A DNA stretch of 37,398 nt from JAAZFZ01 sp035647435 (lineage in GTDB: Bacteria > Bacillota > Clostridia > Oscillospirales > Acutalibacteraceae): NCBI GenBank assembly GCA_035647435.1, contig DASRNM010000078.1, positions 1-37,398 of the forward strand. Reading direction: 5' to 3'. This document shows positions 31,296 to 37,398 of this stretch, in pieces. The notes beneath the pieces are model-generated. The model saw only the letters and a list, made by a program, of their open reading frames with translations, had not been told where the DNA came from and searched no databases. A program made the position numbers and the translations under genes. Each line of letters starts with the position of its first letter. The first letter of the stretch is position 1.

Positions 31296-31634
31296 ATGGA
31301 TGCTATACTTTTTCTGTTCTTTTTAACTTTTGTCATTTTGGGTATTGTTGCTTCTCTTTACTATGTAATGCTCCGTGTTCTTCAACCGGGTAAAGATGAG
31401 AGATACAGCGTTGTTCTTGTTGCACAAAAGGGAGATAAACAAGCGGCAGGCAAGCTGTGTGCGGTGAATATGAGGTTATCCCTTTTGGGGGACGGCTCAA
31501 AAGCGAAGGTTATTTTGGTTGACTGCGGAATGGGCGACGAAGAACGAAGGATTTGCGAGAGGATGGGCAGGGAGTCAGATAATGTCTATATTTGCAAGCC
31601 CGATAAACTCGAGAAATACATAATGGAAATGTAA
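31296..31634 (+). CDS. Small single-pass membrane protein, unknown
   Basis: A 112-residue protein with one N-terminal membrane helix (about residues 3-25) and a soluble alpha/beta part (YSVVLVAQKGDK..., VILVDCGMGDEERRICERMG, VYICKPDKLEKYI). The soluble strands look like half of a Rossmann- or glycosyltransferase-like fold. The ATG at 31296 is chosen because AGAGGTGAT sits at the ideal distance; upstream GTG/ATG codons lie inside that site. It lies between the ATP-grasp gene and recD2, 21 bases before the latter, and probably belongs to the recD2-comF-mreB transcript. No function is recognised. Confidence 0.72.
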   Translation: MDAILFLFFLTFVILGIVASLYYVMLRVLQPGKDERYSVVLVAQKGDKQAAGKLCAVNMRLSLLGDGSKAKVILVDCGMGDEERRICERMGRESDNVYICKPDKLEKYIMEM

Positions 31635-31655
31635 AAAGATATAGCGGTGGAAATA

Positions 31656-33878
31656 ATGCACGATGTTGAAAACCGTGAAAAAATTGAATTGAGCGGAATT
31701 GTTGAAGATGTTGTATTCCGCAAAGAAGAGACAGGCTTTACCGTTTTAGAGATAAGCACCGACGGTGAGCTTGTTACTGTTGTCGGAGTTTTGCCACAGG
31801 TTGTTGCGGGCGAAAAACTTCTGCTTGAAGGTTATTGGGACTTTCATGCATCCTTTGGTAGGCAATTCAAAGCGTTGCAATGTCAACGAAGTCTTCCGTC
31901 AACCTCGGCAGATTTGCTAAAATACCTTTCATCGGGTGTGATAAAAGGGGTAGGTCATATAACCGCATTGCGTATTATCGAAGCCTTTGGTGAAGAGACA
32001 TTTGATGTGCTTGAAAATGACCCCCGACGCCTTGCCTCAATAAAAGGCATTTCGCTCGGAAAGGCGTTAAAAATCAATAAGAATTTTAATGAACAGTTTG
32101 CCGTGCGAGAAGTGATGATAGCACTTGAAAGGTTCGGAATGTCACCCTCTGAATGCCTTAAAGCCTTCAAGCTTTATGGCCCGGAAGCGGTTAAAAACAT
32201 TAAAGAAAACCCCTATATTTTATGTAACGAAGGTATAGGCATAAGTTTCCCAAGGGCGGAGGGAATAGCCGAATCAATGCAACAAAAGCCTGAGGATAAA
32301 TTCAGAACGATGGCTGGCATTATATTTGTCATAAAGCATAACCTTTCAAACGGCCACACGTGCCTGCCTAAAGATAAGATTCTTCGGCCCTGCATTCAGT
32401 TGCTAGGAGTCAATGAAGAGAGCGTATTGGCAGGCATTGATAGCCTGATATCTCAAAAACGGCTAATCTGCAAAAAAGTCAACGGGCGGGAGTTTGTTTT
32501 TTTACCCCATATTTATACAGCCGAGAGTAGGGCGGCGCAATCAATCGGGTTTATGCTCGAATTCCCACCTGCAGGCAGAGAAACCTTGCACAGCGATATA
32601 AAAAAAATAGAACAAAAAGAGAAAATAGAATACGAAGAAAAACAAAAAAAAGCCATCGTTATGGCGGTTGAAAAAGGCTTGCTTATTTTAACTGGCGGGC
32701 CGGGCACAGGCAAAACAACTGCCCTCAACGGGATACTTAAAATATTTGAAATGGACGGGCTTGATGTCGCCTTGACTGCACCGACGGGTAGGGCAGCGAA
32801 AAGGATGAGCGATGTTACGGGCAAAGAGGCAAAGACCATACATCGTCTTTTAGAAGTTGAGTGGGATGAAAGTGACAACCCCGTTTTCAATCGCAACCAA
32901 AGCAATCCGCTTGAAGTGAATGCGGTTATAGTCGACGAGTTGTCGATGGTTGACATTTCACTGTTTTCAAGTCTTTTGATGGCGCTCCCTTTGGGTTGCA
33001 GGCTTATCATGGTTGGGGACTCTGACCAACTGCCGCCTGTTGGAGCGGGCAATGTTCTTCACGACCTTATTGGTTCTGAACAACTACCTGTTGTTGAATT
33101 GACAGAGGTTTTCAGACAGGCAATGGAGAGCCGAATTGTAACGAACGCACATAAAATCGTTAAAGGTGAAATGCCTGACCTTAATTCCAAAGATAAGGAT
33201 TTCTTTTTTATGGAAAGAAGGAGACCTGAGCTTGCTGCAAAAACGATTGCAGAGCTTTGCTCTGAACGCTTGCCGAAAGCTTACGGTTATTCACCATTTG
33301 AAGATATCCAGATTTTGTGCCCATCGAGAAAAGGACAGGCAGGCACAATTAATCTCAATAAAATATTACAAAATGTTTTAAACCCACCTCAAAAGGGCAA
33401 AAATGAAATTGTCTTCCCTTCAGGCAAAACGCTTCGTGAGGGTGACAAAGTGATGCAAATTAGGAACAACTATAATGTCACATGGGAAAAGGGAGAGGAA
33501 AGCGGCTCGGGTATTTTCAACGGCGATGTCGGGCTTCTTAAAAATATAAATAAATCTGGTGCCACAATGACAATTGTTTTTGACGAAAGAGTGGCGGATT
33601 ACCCTTTTGATGCGGCTGGAGAGCTTGAGCTGGCGTATGCAGTGACAGTTCATAAAAGTCAGGGTAACGAGTTTGAGGCTGTCATAATGCCCGCTGTTAA
33701 GGTTATTCCGCATTTAGCTTATAGAAACTTGCTCTACACAGCAGTAACGAGGGCAAGGTCAATTATGATAATTGTCGGGACTGTCGAAGATATAAAAAGA
33801 ATGGCTCAAAACAACAAGGAGTCACAAAGGTATTCATCACTCAAACACTTTCTTACTGGGAGTGTGGAGGATGTTTGA
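31656..33878 (+). CDS. recD2: RecD2-type ATP-dependent DNA helicase
   Basis: A 740-residue superfamily-1 helicase of the RecD2/TraA-like kind, 5'-to-3', acting in DNA repair without RecBC. The N-terminal part (residues 1-80) is an OB-like domain, followed by helix-hairpin-helix-like repeats (GVGHITALRI..., IKGISLGKA). The motor core shows Walker A GGPGTGKTT (about 347-355), VDELSMVD, GDSDQLPPVGAGN, a VFRQ motif and, near the end, AYAVTVHKSQGNEFEAVIMP with TAVTRAR. The start may be the ATG at 31656 (GGTGG upstream) or the GTG at 31647. It overlaps comF by eight bases. Confidence 0.93.
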   Translation: MHDVENREKIELSGIVEDVVFRKEETGFTVLEISTDGELVTVVGVLPQVVAGEKLLLEGYWDFHASFGRQFKALQCQRSLPSTSADLLKYLSSGVIKGVGHITALRIIEAFGEETFDVLENDPRRLASIKGISLGKALKINKNFNEQFAVREVMIALERFGMSPSECLKAFKLYGPEAVKNIKENPYILCNEGIGISFPRAEGIAESMQQKPEDKFRTMAGIIFVIKHNLSNGHTCLPKDKILRPCIQLLGVNEESVLAGIDSLISQKRLICKKVNGREFVFLPHIYTAESRAAQSIGFMLEFPPAGRETLHSDIKKIEQKEKIEYEEKQKKAIVMAVEKGLLILTGGPGTGKTTALNGILKIFEMDGLDVALTAPTGRAAKRMSDVTGKEAKTIHRLLEVEWDESDNPVFNRNQSNPLEVNAVIVDELSMVDISLFSSLLMALPLGCRLIMVGDSDQLPPVGAGNVLHDLIGSEQLPVVELTEVFRQAMESRIVTNAHKIVKGEMPDLNSKDKDFFFMERRRPELAAKTIAELCSERLPKAYGYSPFEDIQILCPSRKGQAGTINLNKILQNVLNPPQKGKNEIVFPSGKTLREGDKVMQIRNNYNVTWEKGEESGSGIFNGDVGLLKNINKSGATMTIVFDERVADYPFDAAGELELAYAVTVHKSQGNEFEAVIMPAVKVIPHLAYRNLLYTAVTRARSIMIIVGTVEDIKRMAQNNKESQRYSSLKHFLTGSVEDV

Positions 33879-34605
33879 ATACAAAAAGGCAGTTGAAAGG
33901 TTCTTGTGCATTTTCTTCCCAAGTCGATGTGTTTTTTGTACAAAAGTGCAGCCACCCTTGCGCCTTGAGTGTAGCGACTGTAAAATCAAGGTAAAAACAA
34001 TCGAAGAACCGATTTGTACCTATTGTGGTTGCGAAAAAGAAGATTGCTGTTGCAAAAAGAGCAGAAAATTCTACAATGGAATAGTGTCGCCTTATTATTA
34101 TGAAGATAAAGTTCGCCACGCAATGAGTGATTTTAAGTTTGGAGAAAACACGGTTGCCGCTCGTTTATTGGGCGAAAAAATGGCAGATAAAGCAAAAGAA
34201 ATATATTCAAAAATTGATTTTGATATTATAACCTTTGTGCCGATGACAGATAAAAAGCAACGCAAAAGGGGATACAATCAAAGTGAATTGCTTGCAAAAG
34301 AAATTTCCGAACATCTAAATATTGCAGTCGAAAACAATGTCTTAATAAAGATTTATGAAAATGATTTGCAGCATGGTTTAAACGCATATTTAAGAAGCGG
34401 CAACATAATTGGAGTTTATGATGTGACAGACAGGGATTTGGTGAAAGATAAAACAATTCTTCTTTGTGACGACATAAAAACAACAGGTGAAACGCTCAAT
34501 GAGTGTGCAAAAATGCTGATTATTAATGGCGCTGCTCAGGTCTGGTGCCTTGTAGGTGCACTTACTGGCAAACGGAAAAAACAAACAAGTCCAAAGGAGG
34601 GGTGA
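33871..34605 (+). CDS. comF: ComF-family phosphoribosyltransferase-like protein
   Basis: A 244-residue ComF-type protein, linked to DNA uptake and repair in Firmicutes. The N-terminus is a zinc-binding double Cys region (CVFC, CSDC, CTYC, then a CCC cluster). The C-terminus is a type I phosphoribosyltransferase fold with KKQRKRGYNQSELLAKE and the PRPP-binding loop ILLCDDIKTTGETL. The ATG at 33871 has GGGAG eight bases upstream and overlaps the recD2 stop; the GTG three codons earlier has no ribosome binding site. Next to recD2 it forms a DNA-processing pair. Confidence 0.92.
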   Translation: MFEYKKAVERFLCIFFPSRCVFCTKVQPPLRLECSDCKIKVKTIEEPICTYCGCEKEDCCCKKSRKFYNGIVSPYYYEDKVRHAMSDFKFGENTVAARLLGEKMADKAKEIYSKIDFDIITFVPMTDKKQRKRGYNQSELLAKEISEHLNIAVENNVLIKIYENDLQHGLNAYLRSGNIIGVYDVTDRDLVKDKTILLCDDIKTTGETLNECAKMLIINGAAQVWCLVGALTGKRKKQTSPKEG

Positions 34606-34607
34606 CA

Positions 34608-35642
34608 ATGCTTGGCACCAATATAGGAATTGACCTTGGTACTACTTCAATTGTAATATATGTGCAGGATAAGGGCGTAGTTTTGAATGAGCCCTCCGTA
34701 GCCGCTTGTGATGCAAAAACAGGCAGAATGCTTGCAACGGGCTATAAGGCATATGAAATGCTAGGGCGAAACCCTGCATCAGTTAAGGTTGTTCGACCTC
34801 TGAAAGACGGTGTTGTTTCAGACTTTTCGGTAATACAAAGCATGATGATTTATTACCTACAAAAGATTTGTGGCAACAAAATATTCAAACCGAATGTTAT
34901 TATTTGCACACCCTCAAGTGTAACCGAGCTTGAAAAGCGAACTTTACTTGACCTTGCAACAGCCTCCGGAGCGGGGCGTGCGTGTCTGATTGAGGAGCCA
35001 CTTGCCGCTGCAATAGGGTCGGGGATTGACATTTCTCGTCCATCTGGCTCGTTTGTTGTGGATATAGGCGGAGGAACCACTGACATAGCCGTTATAACAA
35101 TGGGTAGCATAGCAATTTCAAAAAGTATAAAGACGGCCGGCAATGCTTTTGATGAGGCAATAGTCAGGCATATGCGCAGGGAGAGAAACCTGCTCATCGG
35201 CGAGGTAACTGCCGAGGATATAAAAAAGAAGATAGGTTGTGCATATCTTCGTGACGAAGAGCTTGCCGTTGGTGTTAAGGGCAAAAACTATATAACGGGC
35301 ATGCCATCGTTTTTTGAAATATCCTCAACAGAGGTTTACCTTGCAATGCGTGAGCAAATTGAGAATATCGGAGATGCAGTTAAATCGGTGCTTGAAATGA
35401 CACCACCCGAAATGTCTGCCGACATCTCTGAAAAGGGCATATATTTAACGGGTGGCGGTGCGTTGCTCAGGGGTATGGATATTATGGTGAACAGAAAAAC
35501 GAAAATTGAAACGATTGTTTCAAAAGACCCCATCAATTGTGTTGCAAACGGCATGGGTAAGGTGCTCAAAGACTTAGACATATTGCTTGACAACGGTTAC
35601 ATTTTCAAAACTCGTGAAGAAATAACGGGTTATGATGAATAA
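34608..35642 (+). CDS. mreB: MreB/Mbl-family actin-like cell-shape protein
   Basis: A 344-residue bacterial actin that forms membrane-bound filaments and guides the cell-wall elongation machinery. The nucleotide motifs are phosphate-1 GIDLGTTS, phosphate-2 DIGGGTTDIAV and the adenosine motif LTGGGALLRG. KVVRPLKDGVVSDF and EEPLAAAIGSG are also characteristic. The start is the ATG at 34608: AAAGGAGG lies eight bases before it. A longer reading upstream would sit inside comF. It follows the comF stop by two bases. Whether it is the main MreB or an Mbl/MreBH paralogue cannot be decided here; its place before spoIIR would also suit a role in sporulation. Confidence 0.9.
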   Translation: MLGTNIGIDLGTTSIVIYVQDKGVVLNEPSVAACDAKTGRMLATGYKAYEMLGRNPASVKVVRPLKDGVVSDFSVIQSMMIYYLQKICGNKIFKPNVIICTPSSVTELEKRTLLDLATASGAGRACLIEEPLAAAIGSGIDISRPSGSFVVDIGGGTTDIAVITMGSIAISKSIKTAGNAFDEAIVRHMRRERNLLIGEVTAEDIKKKIGCAYLRDEELAVGVKGKNYITGMPSFFEISSTEVYLAMREQIENIGDAVKSVLEMTPPEMSADISEKGIYLTGGGALLRGMDIMVNRKTKIETIVSKDPINCVANGMGKVLKDLDILLDNGYIFKTREEITGYDE

Positions 35643-35656
35643 ATCCTAAAAAAGTT

Positions 35657-35686
35657 GAATAATAATAGTTTTTTCAGTCCATAATC
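35657..35686 (+). promoter_or_regulatory. Forespore-sigma-like promoter of spoIIR
   Basis: GAATA (35657-35661) with -10-like GTCCATAATC (35677-35686) 15 bases later. It is a partial sigma-F match; read as GAATA-18-CATAATC it is a near match to sigma-G. It lies 44 bases before the spoIIR start. Suggestive only. Confidence 0.4.
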
Positions 35687-35730
35687 TTTTTGTATGAAAA
35701 TTTACAAAAGATTGAAAGGGCTGATTTTTT

Positions 35731-36363
35731 TTGACTAAATCAAACAAAAGACCGAATAAAGTAGAATTATCAATAATTTTGGGCGTACTTATAAGCGTTA
35801 TTTTTTCATGCTCATATGGTGTTTTGAGTTTTTATGATAGCTGTGACGCAATAAGGGCGAGTATGCTCAGAATGCATGTGATAGCAAACTCCGACTCTCA
35901 ACAGGACCAAGACTTAAAGCTGATGGTGCGTGATGCCGTGCTTGAAGAGGGCGCTGATATTTTTGACGGTAGCGTTGATGTTGATGCAGCCAAAACAAGG
36001 CTCGAACCATCTGTTTTAAGACTTGAAAATGCAGCTAAAAAGGTGGTAGAAGAAAACGGATTTGACTATGATGTGAACATTTTGATTGGTGAAGAATATT
36101 TTGATACAAGAACGTATGAAACGCTTACACTTCCAGCGGGTTATTATACGGCAGTGAGGGTTGTTATCGGCGAGGGAGTAGGGCAAAATTGGTGGTGCGT
36201 AATGTTTCCACCCATGTGCTTGCCTGCTGCACAGGGGGAAACGAGCATTGACGCCTATCTTGAAAATGACGAAGTAAAGCTTGTTGAAAGCAACCCAAAA
36301 TACGAGCCGAGATTCAAAGTCGTTGAGATTTATGAAAAGTTTCGCAACTATGTTGAGGGTTAG
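35731..36363 (+). CDS. spoIIR: Stage II sporulation protein R
   Basis: A 210-residue SpoIIR, the signalling protein made in the forespore and exported to trigger SpoIIGA-dependent maturation of pro-sigma-E in the mother cell. An N-terminal membrane/signal helix (about residues 14-34) is followed by the conserved MLRMHVIANSDSQQDQDLKL and VRDAVL segment. Near the C-terminus comes GEGVGQNWWCVMFPPMC, the strongest SpoIIR signature. The start is TTG with GAAAGGG ten bases upstream. It stands 88 bases behind mreB with a possible forespore promoter in the gap. Confidence 0.93.
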   Translation: MTKSNKRPNKVELSIILGVLISVIFSCSYGVLSFYDSCDAIRASMLRMHVIANSDSQQDQDLKLMVRDAVLEEGADIFDGSVDVDAAKTRLEPSVLRLENAAKKVVEENGFDYDVNILIGEEYFDTRTYETLTLPAGYYTAVRVVIGEGVGQNWWCVMFPPMCLPAAQGETSIDAYLENDEVKLVESNPKYEPRFKVVEIYEKFRNYVEG

Positions 36364-36403
36364 AATTTGTTGCTGTAGTAAGTTGAATTTTTTAAATTAT
36401 CAC

Positions 36404-36432
36404 TTAACATTTATTCCTTCATAGTGTATAAT
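36404..36432 (+). promoter_or_regulatory. Sigma-A promoter of the GDPD gene
   Basis: -35 TTAACA (36404-36409), 17 bases, consensus -10 TATAAT (36427-36432), 41 bases before the GTG start. Confidence 0.82.
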
Positions 36433-36472
36433 GTTTAATAGTTATAAGAAATAAAGCACGGAGGAATGAATT

Positions 36473-37216
36473 GTGACAAAGATAATTTCGCACAGGGGCG
36501 CAAATAAACATGCACCCGAGAACACAATCCCAGCATTTCAAAAGGCACTTGACCTTGGCGCGGATGGCTTTGAAAACGATGTTCACGTTACAAAAGACGG
36601 TGTTGTGGTTGTCTGTCATGACTATACGATAGACGCAACCTCAAACGGCAAGGGTAAGATTGCCGATTACACATTTGATGAGTTGCGCAAGTTTGATTTC
36701 GGTTCATATTTTTCTGAAGAATTTGTTGGCACAAAAATTCCAACGCTTGAGGAGTTCCTTGACCTTTGTGGCGGCTTGGATGTAGTCAACATAGAGATTA
36801 AAAGCCCAGAACAGCGCAACACAGACATTGTTAGAAAAACAATTTCTCTCGTTAAGGACTTTAACCTTTTTGATGAGCTGATTATTTCGAGCTTTGATCC
36901 TCAGGTTCTCCTTGAATGCAAGGATTACGATAAATCAACAAAAACAGGAATGTTATATTCTCCTGATATTGATGATATATGTGACGAGGTTTGCGACGAC
37001 ATGATTGCATTTGCAAAAAAATATAAAATTGATGCGTTCCATCCTTTTCTTATGTTTGTCAATGAGGATTATATTGAAGAGTGCCATGAAGCGGGGCTTA
37101 GGGTGAATCCATGGACTTGCAACACGGTGCATAGTCTAGAAGCACTCAAGAAGTGGAATTGTGACGGGGCAATAACAGATGTTCCCGACATTGCCGCAAA
37201 AGTTTTGAGGGCATAG
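36473..37216 (+). CDS. Glycerophosphodiester phosphodiesterase
   Basis: A 247-residue GDPD of the UgpQ-like soluble kind. It splits glycerophosphodiesters into sn-glycerol-3-phosphate and an alcohol. The active-site residues stand in their usual places: His7-Arg8-Gly9 at the N-terminus, Glu34 and Asp36 (FENDVHVTKDG), and His49 (VCHDYT). The barrel's later strands (VNIEIKSPE, LIISSFDP, VNPWTCN) are also recognisable. No signal peptide is present. The start codon is GTG behind GGAGG. It has its own promoter and a strong terminator. Confidence 0.93.
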   Translation: MTKIISHRGANKHAPENTIPAFQKALDLGADGFENDVHVTKDGVVVVCHDYTIDATSNGKGKIADYTFDELRKFDFGSYFSEEFVGTKIPTLEEFLDLCGGLDVVNIEIKSPEQRNTDIVRKTISLVKDFNLFDELIISSFDPQVLLECKDYDKSTKTGMLYSPDIDDICDEVCDDMIAFAKKYKIDAFHPFLMFVNEDYIEECHEAGLRVNPWTCNTVHSLEALKKWNCDGAITDVPDIAAKVLRA

Positions 37217-37235
37217 AACAACTTGATAATTATAA

Positions 37236-37272
37236 AAGCACGAGGCTGTTCAAACCGAACAGCCTCGTGCTT
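37236..37272. terminator. Long terminator hairpin after GDPD
   Basis: A perfect 16-base stem, AAGCACGAGGCTGTTC (37236-37251) with GAACAGCCTCGTGCTT (37257-37272), and a five-base loop. It lies between convergent genes and likely serves both, although the flanking T-runs are short. Confidence 0.8.
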
Positions 37273-37281
37273 CTAAATTAC

Positions 37282-37398
37282 TTAATTTTCTTGATGGTCA
37301 ATAGGAAAATACACAAAATAACCCTTAAACTCCATGACCAATCTGAAACGTTGCATTGCTTGAGAAAAATCTTCTTTTTCATATATATTGAGTAAATT
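37282..37398 (-). CDS. C-terminal end of an unknown gene, cut by window
   Basis: On the minus strand the last 38 codons of a reading frame are visible, ending in TAA at 37282-37284. The peptide contains EKEDFSQAMQRFRLVMEF and YFVYFPIDHQEN, a plausible amphipathic helix and strand. The strong convergent hairpin just downstream supports a true gene end. Too little is seen to name it. Confidence 0.55.
   Translation of the reverse strand, partial: NLLNIYEKEDFSQAMQRFRLVMEFKGYFVYFPIDHQEN

Noticed and set aside
32513..33052. 179-codon open frame on the minus strand
   Set aside because: It lies fully inside recD2, whose helicase motifs are clear, and has no recognisable domain; it is an antisense shadow.
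34853..35284. 143-codon open frame on the minus strand
   Set aside because: It is antisense to the MreB-family gene and Ser/Pro-rich, as expected from the opposite frame of a real gene.

Overview
The window looks like chromosomal DNA of an anaerobic, spore-forming, low-GC Firmicute (class Clostridia, probably an Oscillospiraceae/Ruminococcaceae-type gut or rumen lineage; the exact taxon cannot be read from the sequence). The reasons are SpoIIQ- and SpoIIR-type sporulation genes, an MreB/Mbl actin, a FeoA/FeoB ferrous-iron system with the small Cys-rich FeoB-associated protein, a glycyl radical enzyme with its radical-SAM activase, strong AGGAGG-type ribosome binding sites, several TTG starts, and sigma-A promoters of the TTGACA-17-TATAAT type. 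I saw no insertion sequence, CRISPR array, prophage or tRNA.

Layout. 1-3.05 kb (+): three tandem URO-D/MtaA-like proteins, the first cut by the window edge. 3.1-9.47 kb (-): one long, tightly packed block read as feoA, feoB, FeoB-associated Cys-rich protein, DtxR/MntR-type regulator, HI0933/YhiN-type flavoprotein, COG2509-type flavoprotein and an unknown gene. It has a clear promoter and two tandem palindromes just upstream of feoA. 9.67-12.0 kb (+): rfbA-rfbC-rfbD for dTDP-L-rhamnose, without rfbB. 12.2-12.6 kb (-): a single-domain UspA-like protein. 12.9-15.3 kb (+): a beta-lactamase-fold serine hydrolase followed by a YhhN-family (lysoplasmalogenase-like) membrane protein. 15.35-16.1 kb (-): a SpoIIQ-like M23 peptidase with a sigma-F-like promoter. 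16.27-17.8 kb (+): an FAD-dependent oxidoreductase and a small zinc-ribbon protein. 17.9-21.1 kb (+): a GH38 alpha-mannosidase. 21.2-22.0 kb (+): a YmdB-type phosphodiesterase. 22.05-29.0 kb (-): LCP ligase, glycyl-radical activase, glycyl radical enzyme, sedoheptulokinase-like FGGY kinase and MetY-type sulfhydrylase in one direction. 29.15-29.7 kb (-): a GtrA-family protein. 29.88-30.23 kb (+): RNase P RNA. 30.25-36.4 kb (+): sugar-transfer ATP-grasp, small membrane protein, recD2, comF, mreB and spoIIR. 36.47-37.2 kb (+): a glycerophosphodiester phosphodiesterase. The right edge holds the C-terminus of another minus-strand gene.

How it fits together. Three themes recur. Cell-envelope glycopolymer work is represented by rfbACD, LCP, GtrA and the sugar-transfer ATP-grasp. 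Lipid turnover is represented by YhhN, the GDPD and possibly the serine hydrolase. Forespore development is represented by spoIIQ and spoIIR, both preceded by plausible forespore-sigma promoters. The least explained units are the glycyl-radical-enzyme/kinase/sulfhydrylase cluster (substrate unknown), the iron operon that carries two HI0933/COG2509-type flavoproteins, and the URO-D trio. No gene-free stretch exceeds 300 bases; the longest, about 290 bases at 12618-12904, holds only promoter-like sequence.
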